From Rufibacter glacialis (GTDB taxonomy: Bacteria > Bacteroidota > Bacteroidia > Cytophagales > Hymenobacteraceae), in the NCBI RefSeq assembly GCF_008271745.1, contig NZ_VKKZ01000019.1, positions 186,001-250,000 of the forward strand: DNA of 64,000 nt, given 5' to 3'. Every line of letters starts with the position of its first letter. Position 1 is the first letter of the stretch. The notes below the pieces were generated by a model. That model had not been told where the DNA came from, made no database searches, and saw only the letters and a program-made list of their open reading frames with translations. Both the position numbers and the translations under genes were made by a program. Shown here one piece after another: positions 8,140-15,671 of this stretch.

Positions 8140-9924
8140 CTACAGCAGGAACGATGGTTTGTCCAGGCGTTTAGAGATACGGTAGGCGGCGTTCAGCAAG
8201 CCCACGTGGCTGTAGGCTTGTGGGAAGTTCCCCCACTGGCTGCCGTCTTTGGAGTCTACGTCTTCGCTGAGCAAGCCCAGGTGGTTCGTGTACTGCAGAA
8301 TGCTCTCAAATTCGCGGGTTGCGTCTTCTATGCGGCCCACGCAGGCCAGGGCCTCAATGTACCAGAAGGCGCAGATGAGGAACGTGCTCTGCGGCACCCC
8401 AAAGTCATCGGCGTGTTTGTAGCGGTAGAAGAGGCCTTCGGGGGTTTTGAGTTCTTTCTCCATGGCCTCCAGGTGGGTCTTGGCGCGCTCAGAGGCGGGG
8501 TCCAGGTAGTGCATCATGATGAGCTGCAGCGTACTGGCGTCCATGTGGTTTTTCCCGATGGCCTGGGTGTACACGCCCTGCGCCGGATCAAAGCACTCCT
8601 CAATCTTGGCGGCGGCTTCGTCCATGAGCTTGGTGGCCAGTTGGCCTAACTCAGCATCGCCCATGTAGCGGGCGGCGCTGGCGGCGGCAGAGGCCCCGGC
8701 CCAATGGAAGAGGTAGGTGTAGCAATGGTACTGCGCGAAATCCCGGAACTCCCATAAGCCGGCATCTGGCTCATTCATGGTATCCCGAATCTTGTACAGC
8801 GTCTTGTAAATCAGCTTCTGCGATTCTATGCGTTCGGCGTCGTTGAAGCGGCGGTCTACGTAGAGCGGCAGCAAAGCCACCAGGATCTGGCCGTACACAT
8901 CGTTCTGGATGTGGGTGTAGGCGTCATTGCCAATGCGCACTGGTTTGTTGCCCAGGTACCCATCCAGCTCCAGCTCAATCTCGGTGAGTTTGCTTTGGGC
9001 ACTGATGGAGTAGAGCGGCTGGTAGCGCTGCGTGTCTTTGGCTGTGATGTTGGCAATGAAGTGGAAATAGCGCTCCATCTCCTCAAAGTGCCCAATGTTG
9101 TTGAAGGCGTTGAGGATGTAGTAGGTGTCGCGCATCCAACAGAAGCGGTAATCCCAGTTGCGGCCGCTGCCGGGGTGCTCCGGTAAGCTGGTGGTAGGCG
9201 AGGCGATGATGGCCCCGGTGTCTTCGTACTGGTGGATCTTCAGGGCCAAGGCCGAGCGGATAACCTGCTCCTGGAAGAAGTTGCTGATGCTGGTGTTCTT
9301 CACCCACATGCGCCAGTAACGGGTGGTCTGCCGCAGGAACTCCTCTGAGGTGCTTTCCAGGTTGGCCTCCAGCGGAGCCCCATACGTGAGCACAAAGTAA
9401 AGCGTCTCGTTCAGGACAAAAGGCTGATCTTCCAGAATGTAGCTCAAAGAGGCATTGGTGGTCAGGCGAACTTCCTCGTCCAGGCCCAGGAACGCGATGT
9501 GGTTGCTGCTGCGGCGGCGCTTGAGCTCCAGTTGGCCGTAGTTGCCCACCGGGTTGCACGTGGCTTTGATGCGCGGCGACCCTGACAGCGGCTCCACTTT
9601 CCTGATGAGCATCAGGGGCTTGTAGTAGCGCTGGTGCTGCCGGAAACGGGGGGCGAAGTCTGTGACCCGGTAAGACCCTTCCTGGCAGGTGATCTCAGTG
9701 CAAAGGATGTTGGTGTTCTCTACGTAGTACTGGTGAGAGGAAAAATCTTCCGCATCGGGCTTCAGGGAGAATTCGCCGCCTTTTTGGCGGTCCATCATAG
9801 GACCGAATACGAAGCTGCTGTCAAAACGGGGCCAACAGAGCCATTCAATGTTGGTGTCTTTGTGGATCAAGGCAAGGTAGGCGCAGTTGCCAATCAAGCC
9901 CATGTCATAGGTATGTTTTGCCAT
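8140..9924 (-). CDS. Glycoside hydrolase family 15 protein (glucoamylase / trehalase-like)
   Basis: A 594-residue cytoplasmic protein without a signal peptide. The N-terminal beta-sandwich region begins GLIGNCAYLALIHKDTNIEWLCWPRFDSS. The catalytic (alpha/alpha)6 barrel contains WDYRFCWMRDTYYIL near residue 260, and the GLWEFRDF motif near 390 carries a Glu of the kind used as general acid. These are GH15 landmarks. Members of this subgroup include glucoamylases, glucodextranases and trehalases. The convergent trehalose synthase gene makes trehalase plausible here, but the substrate is an inference. It ends beside a strong terminator at 8082-8124. The start at 9924 (MAKHTYDMGLIGN) fits the family N-terminus. 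Confidence 0.9.
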   Translation of the reverse strand: MAKHTYDMGLIGNCAYLALIHKDTNIEWLCWPRFDSSFVFGPMMDRQKGGEFSLKPDAEDFSSHQYYVENTNILCTEITCQEGSYRVTDFAPRFRQHQRYYKPLMLIRKVEPLSGSPRIKATCNPVGNYGQLELKRRRSSNHIAFLGLDEEVRLTTNASLSYILEDQPFVLNETLYFVLTYGAPLEANLESTSEEFLRQTTRYWRMWVKNTSISNFFQEQVIRSALALKIHQYEDTGAIIASPTTSLPEHPGSGRNWDYRFCWMRDTYYILNAFNNIGHFEEMERYFHFIANITAKDTQRYQPLYSISAQSKLTEIELELDGYLGNKPVRIGNDAYTHIQNDVYGQILVALLPLYVDRRFNDAERIESQKLIYKTLYKIRDTMNEPDAGLWEFRDFAQYHCYTYLFHWAGASAAASAARYMGDAELGQLATKLMDEAAAKIEECFDPAQGVYTQAIGKNHMDASTLQLIMMHYLDPASERAKTHLEAMEKELKTPEGLFYRYKHADDFGVPQSTFLICAFWYIEALACVGRIEDATREFESILQYTNHLGLLSEDVDSKDGSQWGNFPQAYSHVGLLNAAYRISKRLDKPSFLL

Positions 9925-10033
9925 ACGGTATCTTCAGATAGGTGGATTGCCAGAGTGGATGTCTGAAAGTACGTGTACCGGATTACCCGTATAGAGGTTT
10001 CCATATTTTTAACCACCTTCCGCAGACTCCTCC

Positions 10034-10068
10034 TTTTTAGCCTGTTTTTAGGAAAACAAGAACTAAAC
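10034..10068. repeat. GTTTT/AAAAC palindrome family copy
   Basis: TTTTTAGCCTGTTTTT, loop, GGAAAACA and then AACTAAAC. The outer TTTAG/CTAAA and inner GTTTT/AAAAC pairings are kept; the middle is partly mismatched. Confidence 0.55.
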
Positions 10069-10188
10069 GCCCCTGCCTTTCCCCGCCTTGTACCACCGCA
10101 CAGAAAGCAGGAGGAGGATCGGGAGTTACCCGTTCCTCTTTGCAGGATAGGGCAGGGTCTTTCAGGCAGGTGCGCCTCCTCCATAGGC

Positions 10189-10459
10189 CTGGTTCAAGCT
10201 TTCAACTTGGACCTCCTATTTTCGGAAGTTTAAAACTTCCAGAAGCCATAAGTCTTATCTCAGTTTTGGCTGAAGGGGGCCACGCTATAAGTATTGGATT
10301 ACGGATCAACCCGTCCAGCAGAGTAGGGCCGTTAAGTTCTACTTTGAAGGCTTAAACTGGGGTGAAGTTCAATACCATCCTTGCATAGTTTGAGGCTTTC
10401 GCCTCACTGATTTGCAAACTTCAGTTCATTTTAGGTCCAAGTTAGAAACTTGAACCAGC
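10189..10459. repeat. Inverted pair of TGGTTCAAG/CTTGGACC elements (family F)
   Basis: 10189-10213 reads CTGGTTCAAGC TTTCAACTTGG ACCT, and 10433-10459 is its inverse (AGGTCCAAGTT then AACTTGAACCAG). A third copy lies at 34977-35002. Each copy is itself a weak hairpin (TTCAAG/CTTGAA). The span between the copies has no gene. Confidence 0.6.
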
Positions 10460-10570
10460 TATTTTTTTAGAATTTAACGGCCCTACGTCCAGCAGAGAGG
10501 AACGTCCTACCCATAATTTAAGTGGCAAGGAGAGCTGGTTTTCCGCCCTCGGCTCTGACCAGGCTTTTTC

Positions 10571-11902
10571 TCATTGAGAAACAACCGTGCGGGCCACCGC
10601 CGCTATCCTCTCTGTGATAGCGGCAAAGGTTGGCCGGTTCTTCACGTCGGGCTGCAGGCAGTCGTTTTTCAGGTGTAGCAGCTGTTGGGCAGATTCCTGC
10701 GCGCAATCTTCCGGGGCCAGGTGGTTCAGCAAATCCTCCAGCAAACAGCCAAAGGCCCGTACCTCCAGTTGTTCCAGCGCTTGGGCCAGTGCGGTGTTGG
10801 CTCTGTCATACACCGTGGCAGCACCGAAGTCCCCGAACAGAGCATGCCCGGCGGCGTTCACCAGGGTATTGTGCGCGTACAGGTCTCCGTGCGAGATGCC
10901 TTGGGCGTGCAGGTGGGCCACGGCCGAGGCCACGCCGCCGGAGATAGAAAGGGCTTCTGCCAGGGTGAAGGTAGTGCCAGGGGCGTACACGTCGCGGGTG
11001 CAGGAGTCAAAGCTGGGGGAGCCGCCCAGGTTGCGGTACCCGGCCGGGATCAGTTCAAAGACCAGCCCTTGTTTCTGCGCCGGGTGCTGGTCCAGTTTCC
11101 CCAGCACCTGTACCAGGTTCGGGTGCGCCCCGGCCCGCAGGCAGGCCTGCATCTCGTCTTGGGGCAAGCCGTCACTGGTGACTTCGCCTTTGAACACCTT
11201 CACCGCCACCTCCTGGCCAGATTCTGCCTGTTTTTGCCAAAACGCCCGTGAAATAATACCCGAGGCTCCTTCGCCCAGCTGTTCTTCCAGGGTAAGGTCT
11301 GGCCACGCAATTTGGGGTAAATCTGTTGTAGCGGCCGGGGGGTGATGGCAGGGGTTGCCGGAGATGGCCAGCCAGGAAAGGCGGGGAAGCGTGAACAGCC
11401 ACTCAGGCACGTGCGTGAGTTGATTGGCCGAAATCCGCAGCAGTTCCAGGTTCTGGCAGTGGGCTAGTTCCTGGGGGAGCTGGGTAAGGTGGTTCCCGGC
11501 CAGCATGAGCTTCTGCATGCGGGTGCAGGCACCAATAGAAGCCGGCAAGGCCGTGAGCTGGTTGTCCGTCAAGATAAGCCAACGGGTGGTGGGGGGCAGG
11601 GCGTCTTCAGCCATGTGCCTGATCTGGCAGGCCTTGAACCCAATCATCTCCAGGCGCGGAAGCTGGCCCAGCACCCGGGGAAACTCCTCAAAGTCATTGT
11701 CAGAGAAGAAAGCGATCCTGAGGTTCCGGAGCCGGGCGAAATCAGCCGGCAAGTGCGTGAGGTGATTGCTGGAGAGGTCCAGGATTTCCAGGGTATCCGC
11801 CAGGTCAAAGATCTCAGAAGGTACCTGGGTAAGACCGCAGGAAAGTTTCACGCGGGTGGCGCCGGCCAGTTCACCGGTCTGTAGTTGTGCTAATGTCTGC
11901 AT
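10571..11902 (-). CDS. Leucine-rich-repeat Ser/Thr protein kinase
   Basis: A 443-residue cytoplasmic protein. Residues about 15-200 are seven to eight leucine-rich repeats (LEILDLSSNHLTHLP, LRIAFFSDNDFEEFP, LELLRISANQLTHVP). About 205-443 are a protein kinase domain: glycine loop LGEGASGIISRAF near 208, the VAIK-type lysine in VAVKVF near 233, the catalytic HGDLYAHN near 337-345 and GDFGAA near 355. The catalytic loop reads HGD instead of HRD, as in atypical, non-RD kinases. The catalytic Asp and Asn and the DFG metal-binding Asp remain, so it is probably active. The LRR part probably recognises a protein partner. No neighbour indicates the pathway. Confidence 0.88.
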   Translation of the reverse strand: MQTLAQLQTGELAGATRVKLSCGLTQVPSEIFDLADTLEILDLSSNHLTHLPADFARLRNLRIAFFSDNDFEEFPRVLGQLPRLEMIGFKACQIRHMAEDALPPTTRWLILTDNQLTALPASIGACTRMQKLMLAGNHLTQLPQELAHCQNLELLRISANQLTHVPEWLFTLPRLSWLAISGNPCHHPPAATTDLPQIAWPDLTLEEQLGEGASGIISRAFWQKQAESGQEVAVKVFKGEVTSDGLPQDEMQACLRAGAHPNLVQVLGKLDQHPAQKQGLVFELIPAGYRNLGGSPSFDSCTRDVYAPGTTFTLAEALSISGGVASAVAHLHAQGISHGDLYAHNTLVNAAGHALFGDFGAATVYDRANTALAQALEQLEVRAFGCLLEDLLNHLAPEDCAQESAQQLLHLKNDCLQPDVKNRPTFAAITERIAAVARTVVSQ

Positions 11903-12134
11903 GGAAGCGGAAGAATACGGCGGCGAAGGTAACCATTGCCTCCGGATGTGCCCGCGTTTCAGATCTTGATTTCTGGTTCATTGGGCGGGTGGCGATAAAA
12001 AATCACAGAAACAGAAACTTTCATGTAGGTACAGTAGTTTACAAGGCGAGCGCCATCGTTTGTACTCTTTTCTTAGGAAAACACACTGGAAAGAAACTCG
12101 TTTATTGAGATTACGTTAACGCTTTTAAATTTTC

Positions 12135-12198
12135 TTTAGTAGAAGTTCATTAGAAAGCAGTAGAGCCTGCTAAATTTTTATAAAGAATCTCTACTAAA
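12135..12198. promoter_or_regulatory. Inverted repeat TTTAGTAGA / TCTACTAAA upstream of cys promoter
   Basis: Nine-base arms at 12135-12143 and 12190-12198 are perfectly complementary and end 13 bases before the -33 element of the cys operon. The position suits a transcription activator or a two-site operator. The factor is unknown. Confidence 0.4.
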
Positions 12199-12211
12199 CT
12201 GATAGGAAAAC

Positions 12212-12241
12212 TTGATTTATAAAATTGGGTCCCTATCTTTG
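12212..12241 (+). promoter_or_regulatory. Promoter of the sulfate assimilation operon
   Basis: TTG (12212-12214), exactly 19 bases, then TATCTTTG (12234-12241): a full match to the Bacteroidota TTG-N19-TAnnTTTG promoter. Transcription should begin near 12248. That leaves a leader of about 170 bases before cysH, in which the cysteine-rich ORF lies. Confidence 0.8.
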
Positions 12242-12273
12242 CAACATCTTTCAAACAGCCAGATAAAGACTAC

Positions 12274-12342
12274 ATGGTCTATACATCTTATATCAAGCGA
12301 ATGCGCTTCTGCTGTTGCAGCACCTGCTGCTGTTGTCTCTAA
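12274..12342 (+). CDS. Cysteine-rich leader peptide of the cys operon
   Basis: A short ORF between the promoter and cysH ends in MRFCCCSTCCCCL and a TAA at 12340-12342. It may start at the ATG at 12274 (22 residues, beginning MVYTSYIKR) or at the in-frame ATG at 12301 (13 residues). Seven of the last ten residues are Cys, coded by TGC and TGT. A run of the pathway's end-product amino acid directly before its biosynthetic operon is the hallmark of a ribosome-mediated attenuator, as in the his and trp leaders; polycysteine upstream ORFs that act this way are known from mycobacteria. The peptide itself probably has no function beyond stalling. Confidence 0.8.
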   Translation: MVYTSYIKRMRFCCCSTCCCCL

Positions 12343-12401
12343 CCCTCAGAGAGCAACAGAATTTTATTGCCTATACGGCACCCAACTTCAAATTCTTTTT
12401 T
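12330..12401 (+). promoter_or_regulatory. Putative attenuator: competing hairpins after the Cys codons
   Basis: Two overlapping structures are visible. Hairpin 1 pairs CTGTTG and TCTCT (12330-12340) with AGAGA, a bulged G, and CAACAG (12348-12359). Hairpin 2 pairs AGAATTT (12358-12364; weakly extended to 12355) with AAATTCT (12390-12396), encloses a small TGCC/GGCA stem (12368-12380), and is followed by a T run to 12401. They share 12355-12359, so only one can form. A ribosome stalled on the first Cys codons leaves hairpin 1 free to form and would block the terminator-like hairpin 2. A ribosome reaching the stop codon covers hairpin 1 and lets hairpin 2 form. Stabilities were not calculated, and hairpin 2 is AT-rich. 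Confidence 0.6.
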
Positions 12402-12419
12402 CACCCGTATTTTCTTGCC

Positions 12420-13169
12420 ATGGCCTCTTCTAAACAAGAGCAGGTGTCTCAACTCATACAAGAGACAGAAGGCTTTACCATAGACCAGACCTTTGCGCTG
12501 CTGGTGAGCCGTTACCCCAATAAGGTAACGTTCTCTTCCAGCTTCAGCTTTGAGGACCAGGTGATCTCGCACCAGATCCTGGAAAACCAGTTCCCCATCC
12601 GCATCTTCACGTTAGATACCGGCCGCCTTTTCCCGGAGACGTACTCCGTCTGGAGCCGGACCAATGAGGCGTACAATACCCGCATCAAGCCGTATTACCC
12701 TAACAATGAGCAGCTGGAGGACTTTGTGGCTTCTACCGGGCCCAACTCCTTTTATGAGTCCACCCAGAACCGCAAAGACTGTTGCCACATCAGAAAGGTG
12801 GAGCCCTTGAAGCGGGCGCTGGCAGGTAACGCCATCTGGATTACCGGCCTGCGGGCCGAGCATTCCCAGGGCCGCAGTGACCTGCCCAAGTTTGAGTGGG
12901 ACGAGGGAAACCAGCTCATCAAGTTCCACCCGCTGTTGTATTGGACTACGGAGGAAGTGATGGCGTTCATCAGGCAGCACAACATTCCCTACAACAAACT
13001 GCATGACAAAGGCTTCATCTCCATTGGCTGCGCCCCGTGTACCCGGGCCATTCAGCCGGGCGAGGATTTCAGGGCCGGCCGTTGGTGGTGGGAAGACGCC
13101 AGCAAAAAAGAATGCGGATTACACGTATCAGAGTCACCGGCTCCGGTAGCCCCGGAACTGGCCAAGTAG
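12420..13169 (+). CDS. cysH: Assimilatory APS (phosphoadenylyl-sulfate) reductase
   Basis: A 249-residue cytoplasmic reductase of the PAPS/APS reductase family. The N-terminal PP-loop region includes FSSSFSFEDQV. The iron-sulfur cysteines of APS reductases are present: DCCHIRKVEPL near residue 119 and CAPCTR near 203. The C-terminal KKECGLHV near 230 carries the catalytic cysteine. The CC...CxxC pattern marks an APS-using, 4Fe-4S enzyme rather than a PAPS-only one, which fits the lack of an APS kinase in the cluster. It reduces APS to sulfite and AMP with thioredoxin. The ATG at 12420 (MASSKQEQVSQ) is chosen; the longer frame from 12315 runs through the leader out of frame with the Cys peptide and is not family-like. 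cysD follows 20 bases later. Confidence 0.93.
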   Translation: MASSKQEQVSQLIQETEGFTIDQTFALLVSRYPNKVTFSSSFSFEDQVISHQILENQFPIRIFTLDTGRLFPETYSVWSRTNEAYNTRIKPYYPNNEQLEDFVASTGPNSFYESTQNRKDCCHIRKVEPLKRALAGNAIWITGLRAEHSQGRSDLPKFEWDEGNQLIKFHPLLYWTTEEVMAFIRQHNIPYNKLHDKGFISIGCAPCTRAIQPGEDFRAGRWWWEDASKKECGLHVSESPAPVAPELAK

Positions 13170-13189
13170 ATAAGATAGAAACAGTACCT

Positions 13190-14098
13190 ATGAGTTCGTA
13201 TACATTAGATTACCTGGATCAGCTGGAGTCAGAAGCGATCCATATCTTCAGAGAAGTAGCAGGTCAGTTTGAGCGCCCGGCCCTTTTGTTTTCCGGTGGC
13301 AAAGACTCTATTGTGTTGGTGCACCTGGCGTTAAAAGCCTTCCGCCCCGGCAAATTCCCTTTCCCGTTGGTGCACATTGACACCGGCCACAATTTTGAAG
13401 AAGCCTTAGACTTCAGAGATTACCTGGCTGACAAGATTGGCGAGAAGCTGATTGTGCGCCACGTGGAAGACACCATCAAAGCCAAAGGCCTCACGGAGCA
13501 GAAAGGCAAACTGCCTAGCCGCAATGGCCTGCAGACCTACACCCTGCTAGACACCATTGAGGAGTTCGAGTTTGACGCCTGCATCGGTGGTGCCCGCCGT
13601 GACGAGGAGAAAGCCCGCGCCAAAGAACGCATCTTCTCGGTGCGTGACGAGTTCGGCTCCTGGGACCCTAAGTTGCAGCGCCCTGAGTTGTGGAACACCT
13701 ACAACGGCAAAATCAACAAAGGCGAGAATGTGCGCGTGTTCCCCATCAGTAACTGGACCGAGCTGGACATCTGGAACTACATCCGCCGCGAGAAAATTGA
13801 GCTGCCGTCTATCTACTTCGCCCATGAGCGCGAGGTGCTGGAATTTGAAGGCCGCCTGGTGGCCACCAACGAATTCGTGCAATTGCATGATGATGACGTG
13901 ATCACCCGCAAAGTTGTCCGTTACCGCACCGTGGGCGACATGACCTGTACCGCCGCCGTAGAATCCAGCGCTTCCACCCTGGATGATATCATCAACGAGA
14001 TCATCGCCACCAACACCAGCGAGCGCGGCCAGACCCGCATAGATGACCGCGTGTCTGAAGCCGCCATGGAGGACCGCAAGAAAAACGGCTACTTCTAG
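13190..14098 (+). CDS. cysD: Sulfate adenylyltransferase subunit 2 (small subunit)
   Basis: 302 residues, the normal CysD length. The ATP-pyrophosphatase loop SGGKDSIVLVHLAL is near residue 34. DTGHNFEEALDFRD, GGARRDEEKARAKER and the C-terminal DRVSEAAMEDRKKNGYF are all diagnostic. CysD forms the ATP-sulfurylase active site that makes APS from sulfate and ATP, driven by GTP hydrolysis in CysN. The ATG at 13190 gives the standard N-terminus (MSSYTLDYLDQLESEAIHI). It is followed by a 295-base repeat-bearing gap before cysN. Confidence 0.96.
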   Translation: MSSYTLDYLDQLESEAIHIFREVAGQFERPALLFSGGKDSIVLVHLALKAFRPGKFPFPLVHIDTGHNFEEALDFRDYLADKIGEKLIVRHVEDTIKAKGLTEQKGKLPSRNGLQTYTLLDTIEEFEFDACIGGARRDEEKARAKERIFSVRDEFGSWDPKLQRPELWNTYNGKINKGENVRVFPISNWTELDIWNYIRREKIELPSIYFAHEREVLEFEGRLVATNEFVQLHDDDVITRKVVRYRTVGDMTCTAAVESSASTLDDIINEIIATNTSERGQTRIDDRVSEAAMEDRKKNGYF

Positions 14099-14137
14099 AC
14101 GCAAGACACAAGATATAAGACACAGGACTTTTCTCTT

Positions 14138-14227
14138 TGTCATCCTGAAAGGATCTTGTGAGCGAACGGTAGTGGCATTTACTACAGGCTGTTCTAGTTT
14201 GCCCACAAGATCTTTCCAAGATGACAA
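14138..14227. repeat. Dispersed 90-base hairpin element, family C copy 1
   Basis: Starts TTGTCATCCTGAAAGG and ends CCAAGATGACAA. The ATCTTGTG...GCGAAC arm pairs with GTTTGCCCACAAGAT. A second copy lies at 18543-18633. Both are inside the sulfate operon, in the gaps before cysN and before cysI. No flanking target duplication was seen. Confidence 0.75.
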
Positions 14228-14322
14228 TAAGGGGAGAAAGAAAAGGATATAGAAAAGAGGAAGGGAAAGGATCTGACCTCAAGAAAATATAAAAGAGAGC
14301 ATTGGTGATGAACCCGCGGAAT

Positions 14323-14358
14323 GTTTGATAGCCGATTTTCTAAAAACAGCTTCCAAAC
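14323..14358. repeat. GTTTT/AAAAC palindrome family copy
   Basis: GTTTGATAGCCGATTTTC, then TAAAAACAGCTTCCAAAC. The outer GTTTG/CAAAC and the TAGC/GCTT positions pair partly; it is a weaker member. Confidence 0.45.
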
Positions 14359-14386
14359 AGACTCAGAACTCAAGACTCAGAACTCA
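14359..14386. repeat. ACTCAGAACTCAAG heptamer repeat (family E)
   Basis: AGACTCAGAACTCAAG ACTCAGAACTCA: tandem seven-base units of the GACTCAA/GAACTCA type, directly before cysN. Related arrays are at 23991-24020 (inverse orientation) and 62503-62578 (an inverted pair). Confidence 0.65.
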
Positions 14387-14393
14387 CACAAGA

Positions 14394-15671
14394 ATGGACA
14401 TCTTAAGATTTTTAACCGCCGGTAGCGTAGACGATGGCAAAAGTACCCTGATCGGTCGCCTGTTGTATGACAGCAAGTCCATCATGGTAGATCAACTGGA
14501 AGCCATTGAGCGGAGCACCAAGAACCGTGAGGAAGGTCAGGTAGACCTGGCTCTGTTGACCGACGGTTTACGGGCCGAGCGGGAGCAGGGCATCACCATT
14601 GACGTAGCCTACAAGTACTTCTCCACGCCCAAGCGTAAGTTCATCATCGCAGATACGCCGGGCCACATCCAGTACACCCGCAACATGGTGACCGGGGCGT
14701 CTAACTCAGACCTGGCCATCATTCTCATTGATGCCCGCCACGGCGTGGTAGAGCAGACCCGCCGGCACTCCATCATTGTGTCTTTGCTGAACCTGCCGCA
14801 CGTGGTGGTGGCCATCAACAAGATGGACCTGGTGAAGTACTCGCAGGATGTGTACAATGACATCGTGATTGACTATGCGCAGGTAGCCAAATCCCTGGGC
14901 CTGAAAAACGTGTCTTACATTCCCATCAGTGCGCTCAACGGCGACAACATTGTGGAGAAAGCCCAGACCATGCCGTGGTACGAAGGCGAATCGCTGTTAG
15001 GCTTGCTGGAAACCGTGGAAGTACATGAAGACATCAACCTCACCGAAGGCCGTTTTCCGGTACAGTACGTGATCCGGCCGCAGACCGATGAGTTGCACGA
15101 TTACCGGGGCTACGCCGGCAAGATCATCAGCGGCATCTACCGCAAAGGAGATAAAGTGGTGGTGCAGCCTTCCGGCGTGGAAAGTACCATTTCAGCCGTG
15201 GAGATTGGCGGCGAGGAAGTAGAAGAAGCTTTCGCACCGCAGAGCGCCGTGCTGCACCTGAAAGACGACGTGGACATCAGCCGCGGCGACATGATTGTGA
15301 AGCAGGATGCCCCGGTACAGGTGGCCCAGGAATTTGAGGTAGTCCTGTGCTGGATGAGCAACACCCCGTTGGTGCCCCGCAACAAATACCTGCTGCAGAT
15401 CAACAGCCGCACCGTGCGCTGTGTGGTGAAGGAACTGGAATACAAACTCAACGTGAACACCCTGGAGAAGGAACTGTCACCGGTGTCGGCGGGCTTGAAC
15501 GACGTGGTGAAAGCCACCATCAAAACCGCCTCGCCCATCGCGTTTGATGCGTACCGCAAACTCAGGGCCAACGGCGGGGCTGTCTTGATAGATGAAACCA
15601 GTAACGTAACGGTAGGGGCCTGCATGATCTCCACCGAAGCCACAGAGAAACCTTTCTGGCCTGAAATCTAG
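14394..15671 (+). CDS. cysN: Sulfate adenylyltransferase subunit 1 (GTPase)
   Basis: 425 residues, an EF-Tu-like GTPase. The G1 loop GSVDDGKSTLIGRLLYDSK is at residues 9-27, DTPGHIQYTRNM near 87 and NKMDLV near 141, followed by two beta-barrel domains. It activates CysD for APS formation. The length shows it lacks a C-terminal APS kinase (CysC) domain. The ATG at 14394 (MDILRFLTAGSVDD) is preferred over the longer frame from 14325, because that extension is repeat sequence with no family match. Confidence 0.95.
   Translation: MDILRFLTAGSVDDGKSTLIGRLLYDSKSIMVDQLEAIERSTKNREEGQVDLALLTDGLRAEREQGITIDVAYKYFSTPKRKFIIADTPGHIQYTRNMVTGASNSDLAIILIDARHGVVEQTRRHSIIVSLLNLPHVVVAINKMDLVKYSQDVYNDIVIDYAQVAKSLGLKNVSYIPISALNGDNIVEKAQTMPWYEGESLLGLLETVEVHEDINLTEGRFPVQYVIRPQTDELHDYRGYAGKIISGIYRKGDKVVVQPSGVESTISAVEIGGEEVEEAFAPQSAVLHLKDDVDISRGDMIVKQDAPVQVAQEFEVVLCWMSNTPLVPRNKYLLQINSRTVRCVVKELEYKLNVNTLEKELSPVSAGLNDVVKATIKTASPIAFDAYRKLRANGGAVLIDETSNVTVGACMISTEATEKPFWPEI

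Larger units (their letters stand above)
9925..10570. other. 646-base gap upstream of the GH15 gene with composite repeats
   Basis: No gene is seen. It holds a degenerate palindrome at 10034-10068 and two inverted copies of a TGGTTCAAG...CTTGGACC element (10189-10213 and 10433-10459). The phrase GTCCAGCAGAGTAGGGCCGTTAA recurs in inverted/direct pieces near 10313 and 10476 (TTAACGGCCCTACGTCCAGCAGAG split around the centre). It looks like a decayed repeat cluster. Confidence 0.55.
14099..14393. other. Gap between cysD and cysN with three repeats
   Basis: It contains a family C hairpin element (14138-14227), a GTTTG/CAAAC member of the palindrome family (14323-14358) and the heptamer repeat at 14359-14386 that ends 7 bases before the cysN ATG. 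No promoter was recognised, so cysN probably depends on read-through across these hairpins. Confidence 0.6.

Noticed and set aside
12315..12419. N-terminal extension of cysH
   Set aside because: It overlaps the Cys leader ORF in another frame, covers the attenuator hairpins and has no family similarity; the ATG at 12420 gives the normal N-terminus.
13037..13189. N-terminal extension of cysD overlapping cysH
   Set aside because: It lies in the alternative frame of the conserved cysH end; the family start is at 13190.
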